NCBI GenBank assembly: GCA_028717045.1
Contig: JAQUON010000076.1
Coordinates: forward strand, 1 to 6,952
Reading direction: 5' to 3'
DNA from: Candidatus Omnitrophota bacterium
Lineage (GTDB): Bacteria; Omnitrophota; Gorgyraeia; Gygaellales; Profunditerraquicolaceae
Length of the DNA stretch: 6,952 bases
Part shown: piece after piece, positions 1-5,371 of the stretch
How the letters are laid out: the number at the start of each line of letters is the position of its first letter
How positions within the stretch are numbered: the first letter of the stretch is position 1
Translations under genes and position numbers: made by a program
The notes under the pieces: model-generated
Told to the model about the DNA's origin: nothing
Database searches by the model: none
Seen by the model: the letters and a program-made list of their open reading frames with translations, nothing else

Positions 1-241
1 CGTGCGCAACAAATTCTGCCCTTGCAGCCTGATACGGAAATTTTTCTGCGTCAGGAAGAAAATATACCTCAATCCACCTGATGTGGTGCTCGCTGGTATT
101 GGGGTGCGGGATTTCCTTGCCCACGCTCACCGCTACCTTAACCGCCTCTCCCTTTTTTATTTTAGCGGCTGCCTCAATGACAGGGACATGCTTCTCCTTT
201 TTCCAATCGGCAGCTTGGAATAACTCTTTGAATTCAGGCAT
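1..241 (-). CDS. sor: Superoxide reductase (neelaredoxin/desulfoferrodoxin iron-site domain), 3' end cut by window edge
   Basis: Superoxide reductase reduces superoxide to hydrogen peroxide at a mononuclear Fe(His)4Cys centre without making oxygen, which suits anaerobes. I read 80 residues from an ATG at 241 and the frame is still open at the window edge. The family motifs are clear: E16-K17-H18 (the Glu-Lys pair plus first His ligand), then HPNTSEHHIRWI, with H46 and H52 as further iron ligands. The last Cys and His ligands lie beyond the window. The iron-site domain begins near residue 1, with no desulforedoxin domain in front, so this is the one-iron neelaredoxin type; a separate desulforedoxin-like protein is encoded two genes upstream. 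GAAAGGAG sits 6 nt before the ATG. It follows the ferritin gene by 24 nt and is probably in the same transcript. Confidence 0.93.
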   Translation of the reverse strand, partial: MPEFKELFQAADWKKEKHVPVIEAAAKIKKGEAVKVAVSVGKEIPHPNTSEHHIRWIEVYFLPDAEKFPYQAARAEFVAH

Positions 242-265
242 CGTGCGCTCCTTTCTCTCAATACA

Positions 266-739
266 TTACTTCAAATCCTCAAATGTTTCTTCATGCTGCA
301 CTTCCTCAGAAAGAATATGGCAGACGAGCTGATAGGTGACGTGGTCTTTGCCTTGGGCCTTTGAGGCAATCCTATTATAGACATCAATGGCGCCTGCCTC
401 GGCATCAGTGACTGTTTTGATAATAGCATCGTAATCATCAGTTGCCTTGGGGATCTTAGGATAGGGATAATTGGCGTTCTTCTCAAGGTCAGAGATACTG
501 GTAATAAAAGTGCCGCCCAGCTCAAGGATACGGTTAGCCAGCTCTTGCGCATGCTCGGCTTCCTGCTTAGCGGTTTCTTCAAGCATCTCGGCCATATCTT
601 CGTAACCGGCTCCGGTGACGGTACGGGCAAGATAGAGGTAGGCGTAATGCGCCAGCCACTCATCGGCGTACGCCTTATTTAATTCATTAAGCAGGTCTTT
701 CAGGTCGAGATTTGCGATTTTTTTAGCTTCTTTTCCCAT
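266..739 (-). CDS. Ferritin-like diiron protein (Dps-like/rubrerythrin-like)
   Basis: The 157-residue protein is a single four-helix ferritin-fold domain, predicted to oxidise and store iron and consume peroxide in the cytoplasm. Candidate diiron ligands are all visible: E27 on helix A, E60-x2-H63 on helix B, E114 on helix C and E146-x2-H149 on helix D. It lacks the C-terminal rubredoxin domain of classical rubrerythrin. Its length and ligand layout are closest to the Dps-like (DPSL) or bacterioferritin-like group found in anaerobes and archaea. One cysteine (C140) lies just ahead of the last ligand pair. The start is well fixed: AAGGAGG stands 5 nt before the ATG. It sits between the desulforedoxin-like gene (32-nt gap) and superoxide reductase (24-nt gap), which fits removal of the peroxide made by the reductase. 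Whether it is a cage-former or a peroxidase cannot be told from sequence. Confidence 0.9.
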   Translation of the reverse strand: MGKEAKKIANLDLKDLLNELNKAYADEWLAHYAYLYLARTVTGAGYEDMAEMLEETAKQEAEHAQELANRILELGGTFITSISDLEKNANYPYPKIPKATDDYDAIIKTVTDAEAGAIDVYNRIASKAQGKDHVTYQLVCHILSEEVQHEETFEDLK

Positions 740-771
740 GATTTCCTCCTTGTGGCTTGGTGCTTCTCTTA

Positions 772-927
772 TTATTTAGGCTGCATCTGCTCTCCGCAGC
801 AGACTATGTCGCAGGTATCAAGGCAGCCGCATTCGGTATCGACACTCACTACCAAACCACAGGTAGTGCAGGCATAGCGTTTTTTACTCTTGTTCCTCAC
901 TGCCTTCTTTCTTAATTTTTTAGCCAC
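772..927 (-). CDS. Small desulforedoxin-like iron protein with extra cysteines
   Basis: This is a 51-residue protein starting at GTG, with a strong AAGGAGG 5 nt upstream and a stop 32 nt before the ferritin gene. The first 17 residues are very basic (about nine Lys/Arg). The rest matches the desulforedoxin pattern: C20-x2-C23-G, a short variable stretch, then C43-C44-G-E-x-M near the C-terminus. Desulforedoxin and the N-terminal domain of desulfoferrodoxin bind one iron through exactly this CxxC plus CC set. Here the stretch between the two halves is slightly longer than usual and carries three more cysteines (C33, C35, C39), giving seven in all. By context it may be the electron donor or stand-alone partner of the one-iron superoxide reductase encoded downstream. 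A zinc-ribbon role is the main alternative. The gene is missed by a 60-residue length cutoff. Confidence 0.82.
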   Translation of the reverse strand: MAKKLRKKAVRNKSKKRYACTTCGLVVSVDTECGCLDTCDIVCCGEQMQPK

Positions 928-954
928 ACTAACCTCCTTTTTTGCGTCATTATA

Positions 955-1656
955 CTACGTACATAACCCTTCAAACACAAAATCATTTTTACCGGCACCG
1001 CAGACGGGGCAGACCCACGTAGCGGGTATTTGCTCAAAAGGAGTGCCTGCGGTAATCCCGAAATCAGGATCCCCGATAAGAGGATCATACACATAGTTAC
1101 AAACGCTGCAGCGGTATTTCTTCAGCGGGCCTGCCTGTTTTTTAGACGCCTCTTCTCTGATATAGGTAGGGGCGGTTTCAGGAGTCGTCCCGCGCTTAAC
1201 TTGGTGGTAATACTCATACGTCATCGGCTTGGCTACTTTCAGGACTTTTGATTCCTGCATCTGGCCCAAAAACACCGTATGGCTGCCGCAATCAAACGAA
1301 GCAGCCACTTTTGCCTCAAGATAGCCGATACAGTTCTCTGTTACCGCAGGGCACCCCGAAGTTAATGTCGTGTATTTGACGCTTTTAAATTTCTCTTCCG
1401 TCCTGCCGGTTTTAAAGCCAAACTTGCCTATAAAAATCAGGGGCGTGTCTTCTGCGAGTATGGAGATAGTAAACCTCCGCGAAGCTGCGATGAATTCGTG
1501 AGTCAGGTTTTTTTTATTTATGCTTATCGCTATGGTAACCGGCTGGCTGGTTATCTGAAATACCGTATTGGCGACCTGTCCGTTCAGCTCACTCTCTTTA
1601 AACGAAGAGACGATGTACATTCCGTAGCTTAGGTTATGCAGGATATTTGGGTCCAT
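955..1656 (-). CDS. hrb: Flavin reductase-rubredoxin fusion (high-molecular-weight rubredoxin, Hrb type)
   Basis: The 233-residue protein joins two domains. Residues 1 to about 155 are a flavin reductase-like FMN domain, with the start LSYGMYIVSS and the core QITSQPVTIAISINKKN. Residues 180-231 are a complete rubredoxin: YRCSVCNYVYDP, then WVCPVCGAGKNDF, with iron ligands C183, C186, C216 and C219. This architecture is that of Hrb, described in Moorella as an NAD(P)H-oxidising protein that passes electrons from FMN to rubredoxin iron and on to a flavodiiron protein. No flavodiiron gene is visible here, so the partner may be Hcp, superoxide reductase, the desulforedoxin-like protein, or something outside the window. 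It lies 50 nt after hcp and 27 nt before the small gene. No strong ribosome site precedes the ATG at 1656, but the protein start matches the family well. Confidence 0.92.
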   Translation of the reverse strand: MDPNILHNLSYGMYIVSSFKESELNGQVANTVFQITSQPVTIAISINKKNLTHEFIAASRRFTISILAEDTPLIFIGKFGFKTGRTEEKFKSVKYTTLTSGCPAVTENCIGYLEAKVAASFDCGSHTVFLGQMQESKVLKVAKPMTYEYYHQVKRGTTPETAPTYIREEASKKQAGPLKKYRCSVCNYVYDPLIGDPDFGITAGTPFEQIPATWVCPVCGAGKNDFVFEGLCT

Positions 1657-1706
1657 GGCCTAATATATATCTTGATACAAATCCCCGGCGATTGCAATGC
1701 TTTTTT

Positions 1707-3014
1707 TTAAGCCTTTGCCGCCTGTGTAGCCCCCCGCATAGCTGCTAGGTCATTTGCCGGGGAGGAGATCAACCTCAAGTCAAATGTATCTTTCAATAAT
1801 CCGAATGCATGCGGCGACAGGAATGCGGGCGGGGTCGGCCCAATATACATACCCCTTATCCCTAAATGGAGAAGTGTCAGTAATATTGCGACGGCTTTTT
1901 GCTCAAACCAGGAAAGGACAAAACTTAACGGCAGCTCATTTACGGTGCATTTAAACGCATTGGCAAGCGCCAGGGCAATCTGTATGGCCGAATACGCATC
2001 ATTACATTGCCCTGCGTCAATAAGCCTGGGGATACCCTCGATTGCCCCAAACTTCATTTTGTTAAAACGGTACTTCCCGCAGGCAAGCGTCAAAATCACG
2101 CAATCCTTCGGCACTAATTCTGCAAATTCGGTGTAGTAATTCCTTCCCGGCCTGGCCCCGTCGCATCCGCCGATCAAAAAGAAGCGCTTAATCTTGCCGC
2201 GCTTGACCGCATCTACGATTTTATCTGTTATGCCAAGTACCGCACTATAATGAAAACCCGTGGAGACCGTATCCCCGTTTTTTTCTATAAGTGGCGGCAA
2301 TGACAGGGCTTTTTCTATGAGAGGCGTGAAATCCCTGTTTGGAATATGAGTGGCGCCCGGAATACCGGCAACCCCCGCAGTAAACAACCTATCAAGATAC
2401 GTCTGTGGCGGAGGCACCAGCACGCAATTTGTGGTAGCAAGCACCGGCCCATTAAACTCGTTAAATTCTTTTTTCTGCTCCTGCCATGCACCGCCGTAAT
2501 TTCCCGCAAGGTGCGTAAATTTCCTCAACTCGGGATACCCGTGCGCAGGAAGCATCTCCCCATGAGTGTAAATATTGACCCCCCTGCCTTGCGTTTGTTT
2601 GAGGAGCTCATAAAGATCGAGGAGGTCATGGCCTGTCACGACAATCCCCGGGCCTTTCCTGGTTCCTGTACTGACCTCAACGGGAGTCGGATTGCCGAAT
2701 TTCTCAGTGTGGACCCGGTTGAGAAGCTCCATTGCTTTCAGGTTCATTTCCCCGCACTTTAACACCATTTGCAGGTACTGGTTAAGGTCAAAGCTGGCAT
2801 TGGTCACATTCTTAAACAAGGCCTCATGGGCAAAGGCATCCACTGCTTCGTCCCGGGCGCCGAACTGCCGGGCATGATAGGCATACGCCGCAACTCCCAT
2901 CAGGCCGAAATGCAGGGTATCCTGAAGGCTCTGGATATCCTCATCTTTGCCGCATACCCCGATCTTTGTGCAGCCCTTTCCTTCAACTGTCTGTTCGCAT
3001 TGATAACAAAACAT
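1707..3014 (-). CDS. hcp: Hybrid cluster protein / hydroxylamine reductase, short class III type
   Basis: Hcp carries an N-terminal Fe-S cluster and the unusual Ni-free Fe-S-O hybrid cluster; proposed roles are NO reduction, hydroxylamine reduction and nitrosative-stress protection. The N-terminal ligands are C3-x2-C6-x8-C15-x5-C21. Comparison with the Desulfovibrio protein places all hybrid-cluster ligands: H129, E153, C197, C284 (the persulfide cysteine), C312, C337 and E371, with nearly identical spacings. The C-terminal signature LSWFEQKAVAILL...IGPTPPAF is intact. At 435 residues it is about 100 shorter than class I/II proteins; the missing part is the helical region after the first cluster, as in class III of thermophiles and archaea. 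AAGGAG stands 5 nt before the ATG, and the upstream ferredoxin-domain gene ends only 13 nt away, suggesting co-translation and a donor-acceptor pair. Confidence 0.97.
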   Translation of the reverse strand: MFCYQCEQTVEGKGCTKIGVCGKDEDIQSLQDTLHFGLMGVAAYAYHARQFGARDEAVDAFAHEALFKNVTNASFDLNQYLQMVLKCGEMNLKAMELLNRVHTEKFGNPTPVEVSTGTRKGPGIVVTGHDLLDLYELLKQTQGRGVNIYTHGEMLPAHGYPELRKFTHLAGNYGGAWQEQKKEFNEFNGPVLATTNCVLVPPPQTYLDRLFTAGVAGIPGATHIPNRDFTPLIEKALSLPPLIEKNGDTVSTGFHYSAVLGITDKIVDAVKRGKIKRFFLIGGCDGARPGRNYYTEFAELVPKDCVILTLACGKYRFNKMKFGAIEGIPRLIDAGQCNDAYSAIQIALALANAFKCTVNELPLSFVLSWFEQKAVAILLTLLHLGIRGMYIGPTPPAFLSPHAFGLLKDTFDLRLISSPANDLAAMRGATQAAKA

Positions 3015-3027
3015 GCCGACTCCTTCC

Positions 3028-3864
3028 TTACTGCAACCTTTCCCCGTGAATACTTATGACTACTTCCTTAAAAGGAACCTGTTTGCCCGAAGCGCTGAGG
3101 GCGTTTTTTATGACGCCTATCATACCGAAACAACAAGGCACCTCCATGTGCGCATAGGTGATGGATTTGATGGTATTGTCTTTGAGGATCTGCGTTATCT
3201 TTTCTTCGTAGAACCCGACATCGTCAAGCTTAGGGCAGCCGACAAGCACTATTGTGCCTTTCAACAAGTCGTCGTGAAACTGCGGGTATGCAAAGGGCAC
3301 GCAATCAGCAGCAATCAAAACATCTGCGTTTTTAAAATATGGCGCAGAGGTAGGCGCAAGGGTAATCTGTACGGGCCATTGAGCAAGCTGAGATTCGCAA
3401 GAAACCGTCTTTTTGTGCGCCATATCCTTTTTCTCTTTATTTCTTAAATCCATTGTCCGCGAGCCCGGACAGCCGGCAAATGCATGGTGGCCGGACGTAT
3501 TGTCATCACAAAGAGAGACTTCGATGTGTTTTTCCTTTAAATACTCAAGCGCCTCCCGTAAAAGCCCCTCTTCTGCGTGCATTTTAAGGTGCATAAGGTG
3601 CGCCTTGATGACGTTTTCGCCCTGGGCGGCGATATTGGCCATCACCTTTCTTTCGTCATAGGGCTTGGCTTCCCGCTCTTGCGTAGTAATCGCGCCTTGC
3701 GGGCAATGGCCTATGCAGGCCCCTAAGCCATCACAGAATAAATCACTTATGAGCCTGGCCTTGCCGTCAATAATCTGCAAGGCGCCCTCCGGACAATTAG
3801 GGATGCATACGCCACAGCCGTTGCATTTCTCTGTGTCAATTTTGATTATTTTTCTTTTTGCCAC
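3028..3864 (-). CDS. Ferredoxin-domain protein with Cys-rich C-terminal domain, probable Hcp partner
   Basis: The 278-residue protein starts at GTG (AGAGG 9 nt upstream) inside the end of the Rrf2 gene, overlapping it by 29 nt. Residues 1-62 form a two-cluster ferredoxin fold. The first motif is complete (C14-x2-C17-x2-C20-x3-C24-P). The second reads C44-x5-C50-x3-C54-P: the position of the second cysteine is L47, so this cluster may be [3Fe-4S] or use another ligand. Residues from about 100 onward are not a domain I can name. They contain scattered conserved-looking cysteines: C119, GCPGS at 131-135, C156, C188, GCPKLDD at 209-215 and the pair C244-C245. The position between the regulator and hcp suggests an electron-transfer or cluster-delivery role for Hcp, which has no Hcr-type reductase here. 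That role is inference. Confidence 0.87.
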   Translation of the reverse strand: MAKRKIIKIDTEKCNGCGVCIPNCPEGALQIIDGKARLISDLFCDGLGACIGHCPQGAITTQEREAKPYDERKVMANIAAQGENVIKAHLMHLKMHAEEGLLREALEYLKEKHIEVSLCDDNTSGHHAFAGCPGSRTMDLRNKEKKDMAHKKTVSCESQLAQWPVQITLAPTSAPYFKNADVLIAADCVPFAYPQFHDDLLKGTIVLVGCPKLDDVGFYEEKITQILKDNTIKSITYAHMEVPCCFGMIGVIKNALSASGKQVPFKEVVISIHGERLQ

Positions 3865-4276
3865 GGCGGCTACCTCTCTTTTTCAGTAAATCAGCAATGC
3901 GTATTGAGCGAAGTTGCGAAATAACATACTGCTCAATGGCATCTATTTTCTTCTTCAGTGAGCAGTTTTTCTTATGAGGACAGGCCAGGTTCCTTAACAA
4001 ACACTCGTTTAAACTGAAAGGGCCCTGGAATATTTCCATAAGGTCTACGAGGAAAATTCTATCGGGCGGCACAGACGCCTCAAACCCCCCGCCCAATCCT
4101 TTAGTTGAACCAAGTATCCCTTTCTTGTTGAGCACCTGTAAAATCTTGCGCAGGAAAGGCCGGGGTATGTGCAATTTGCTGACCATTTCAGCCGACGACA
4201 CCACCTTGTGGCCGCCCTTCATAATATAACAAAGGGCGCGAATCGCATAATCGGTATCGCGGGTAATTAATTTCAT
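3836..4276 (-). CDS. Rrf2-family transcriptional regulator with Cys triad
   Basis: The 146-residue protein begins with the canonical Rrf2 start MKLITRDTDYAIRAL, followed by a winged helix-turn-helix (about 25-70, including PRPFLRKILQVLNKKG) and the wing motif TKGLGGGF. The family's sensor region carries three cysteines, C92-x6-C99-x5-C105, in the arrangement used by IscR/NsrR-like members to hold an Fe-S cluster. It is therefore likely a redox, NO or Fe-S-status sensor. A very basic tail follows (KKRGSRRGKKKNNQ). The reading frame is open further upstream from a TTG at 4360, but that extension has no family resemblance, so I use the ATG at 4276. No good ribosome site precedes it. It is the first full gene of the redox operon and likely autoregulates through the palindrome in its own promoter. 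Confidence 0.92.
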   Translation of the reverse strand: MKLITRDTDYAIRALCYIMKGGHKVVSSAEMVSKLHIPRPFLRKILQVLNKKGILGSTKGLGGGFEASVPPDRIFLVDLMEIFQGPFSLNECLLRNLACPHKKNCSLKKKIDAIEQYVISQLRSIRIADLLKKRGSRRGKKKNNQN

Positions 4277-4317
4277 GCTTATCGGATGGGGGGTATCTTT
4301 ATAAAGGAACAGGCAGT

Positions 4318-4401
4318 TTAACGTCGTGCCCAGGACATGCGACTGCAGCCCTCTTTGCAATGAGCGACAGGGCGAAGCATGTATTTAATCGTGATATCCA
4401 T
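4318..4401 (-). CDS. Possible 27-codon leader ORF before the Rrf2 gene
   Basis: Just downstream of the predicted transcription start, AAAGGAGG stands 7 nt before an ATG at 4401 that opens a 27-codon frame ending in TAA, 41 nt before the Rrf2 ATG. The peptide has a basic, Cys-containing C-terminal half (H14, C15, C19, then MSWARR). An in-frame ATG two codons earlier is too close to the ribosome site. This is the best ribosome-binding site in the leader, while the Rrf2 ATG itself has none, so ribosomes may load here. I do not recognise the peptide. It could be a leader that couples translation, a small protein, or chance. Confidence 0.35.
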   Translation of the reverse strand: MDITIKYMLRPVAHCKEGCSRMSWARR

Positions 4402-4422
4402 CGCCATCCCTCCTTTGGGTAT

Positions 4423-4445
4423 AATGATACCATATCTGTATCATT
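4423..4445. promoter_or_regulatory. Palindromic operator candidate inside the redox-operon promoter
   Basis: A perfect inverted repeat with 8-bp arms, AATGATAC and GTATCATT, is separated by 7 bp. It begins directly after the -35 box and covers the whole -10 box, so a bound repressor would block RNA polymerase. Its size (23 bp) and A/T-rich symmetric arms suit a dimeric Rrf2-type protein, whose gene is the first in the transcript. The link between site and protein is inference from position. Confidence 0.6.
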
Positions 4446-4451
4446 TGTCAA
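4424..4451 (-). promoter_or_regulatory. Sigma-70-type promoter of the redox operon
   Basis: On the minus strand a perfect -35 box TTGACA (4451-4446) is followed after 16 bp by TATCAT (4429-4424). The expected start is near 4416-4418, about 140 nt before the Rrf2 ATG. The run upstream of the -35 box is almost pure A/T. No terminator separates it from thi4, so some readthrough from upstream is also possible. Confidence 0.7.
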
Positions 4452-4452
4452 G

Positions 4453-4476
4453 TATTTTTTAAAACTATTTTTTAAA
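4453..4476 (-). repeat. A/T-rich tandem direct repeat, UP-element-like
   Basis: Two exact copies of TTTAAAAAATA (minus strand), at 4476-4466 and 4463-4453, lie 13 bp apart just upstream of the TTGACA box. A-tracts at this position resemble promoter UP elements that bind the RNA polymerase alpha subunit. No G/C-rich hairpin is present, so it does not look like a terminator for thi4. Confidence 0.4.
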
Positions 4477-4486
4477 CACCTTGCAG

Positions 4487-5308
4487 TTATGTGCGTGCGC
4501 TCCCCAAGGGCAGGCCTTCTTCTTTCGCCATGAACCCTCTGCGGCATTCCGCTAATGCTGCCTGTGCTGCCTTTTTTCCTGAATAAAGCATTGCAGAAAA
4601 CGTAGGGCCCATGCGTGGCAGCCCGTACACAGAAGAAACAGCCATTCCGCAGACAATAAGCCCGGGGTATATATAGCCGGTCTTTTCAACAACCAGCTCT
4701 TCCGATACATTCGCATCCATAGGGCCGCAGCCCGGTAGTTGAAGTATTCCTCTCTTATGTAACGCCAGGCATACCTGCGCATCATGTCCGGTTGCATCAA
4801 TTACTACCTTTGATTCCAATGTAATGGGATCAACGCAGGTGATTTGCCGGGGTAGCGCTGACACAGCAGTCCAGTTAATCACCACCCCTTCTACTCTTCC
4901 TTGCCGTAGCAATACATCATCGCATTTAGTCATATTCAGCACCTTTGCACCCGCATCGCAGGCAGCGCTGATTAACTTCGCGCAGGCACAAGGGCCGTCA
5001 GCTACAAACAGACCCTCGCCCTTTTCTTTATACGGTATGCCTAGTTCTTTCAGTATTTCCTGGCCGGGTGAGCGGAAGGTGAGCGTATTCATAAGATAAC
5101 CGCCGATCCAAAACCCTCCTCCAAGGTAATTATTCCCTTCGATAATGAGCGTTTTCAGCCCGGCATGCGATAATTCTCGTGCTGCCATCAGGCCGCTTGG
5201 CCCTGCGCCTGCTATAATCACATCGCAGACTAGGTACTCTTTAAGCCACTGTGAAAATTCATCCACAATAGCCCTGCTGATAGATGCGTCGCTTACCCTT
5301 GCAAACAT
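4487..5308 (-). CDS. thi4: Thiamine thiazole synthase, Thi4 family
   Basis: Thi4 builds the thiazole moiety of thiamin from NAD, glycine and a sulfur source. The 273-residue protein shows the Rossmann motif DVIIAGAGPSGLMAA (G34-x-G-x2-G39), the ADP-binding E57, the family motif GGGFWIGG (63-70), ATGHD (172-176) and the C-terminal signature GLPRMGPTFSAM (229-240). TCVDP (157-161) aligns with SCMDP of plant and yeast enzymes and puts C158 at their sulfur-donor position; many prokaryotic Thi4s lack this cysteine and use free sulfide. The frame is open to a TTG at 5335, but I choose the ATG at 5308 because AAAGGAGG lies 6 nt before it and because the upstream codons run toward the terminator. A TPP riboswitch and terminator in the leader agree with the assignment and imply repression by thiamin pyrophosphate. 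Confidence 0.94.
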   Translation of the reverse strand: MFARVSDASISRAIVDEFSQWLKEYLVCDVIIAGAGPSGLMAARELSHAGLKTLIIEGNNYLGGGFWIGGYLMNTLTFRSPGQEILKELGIPYKEKGEGLFVADGPCACAKLISAACDAGAKVLNMTKCDDVLLRQGRVEGVVINWTAVSALPRQITCVDPITLESKVVIDATGHDAQVCLALHKRGILQLPGCGPMDANVSEELVVEKTGYIYPGLIVCGMAVSSVYGLPRMGPTFSAMLYSGKKAAQAALAECRRGFMAKEEGLPLGSART

Positions 5309-5333
5309 CTCCTGCCTCCTTTCGTTGCGTAAC

Positions 5334-5362
5334 AAAAAACCCCTATGGCCACCATAGGGGTT
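5334..5362 (-). terminator. Intrinsic terminator of the TPP riboswitch
   Basis: On the minus strand an 11-bp perfect hairpin (AACCCCTATGG with CCATAGGGGTT, loop TGG) runs into a T-tract. It lies between the aptamer and the thi4 ribosome site, so TPP binding probably favours termination before thi4. The thi4 ribosome site is outside the hairpin, which points to transcriptional rather than translational control. Confidence 0.9.
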
Positions 5363-5371
5363 AGAAAAGGG

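Noticed and set aside
1657..1706. Possible second operator or promoter between hcp and hrb (GTATC and AGATAT words resemble parts of the 4423-4445 site)
   Set aside because: The words do not form the same palindrome or spacing, and no paired -35/-10 boxes of good quality are present.
2346..2762. Plus-strand open frames of up to about 140 codons opposite hcp and other genes (also 3013-3447 and 5646-6008)
   Set aside because: They lie opposite well-supported minus-strand genes, have no recognisable domains, and follow from the codon use of those genes.
4297..4306. 10-bp palindrome CTTTATAAAG in the Rrf2 leader
   Set aside because: It is short, A/T-rich and too small for a stable hairpin or a convincing binding site.
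4277..4360. N-terminal extension of the Rrf2 protein from a TTG at 4360
   Set aside because: The canonical family start MKLITRDTDYAIRAL begins at 4276, and the extension shows no family resemblance.
4452..4486. Terminator after thi4
   Set aside because: The A/T-rich repeat there has no G/C stem; it fits an upstream promoter element better.
5309..5335. Upstream TTG start for thi4 at 5335
   Set aside because: It falls at the terminator's T-tract, while an AAAGGAGG site correctly spaced for the ATG at 5308 decides the start.
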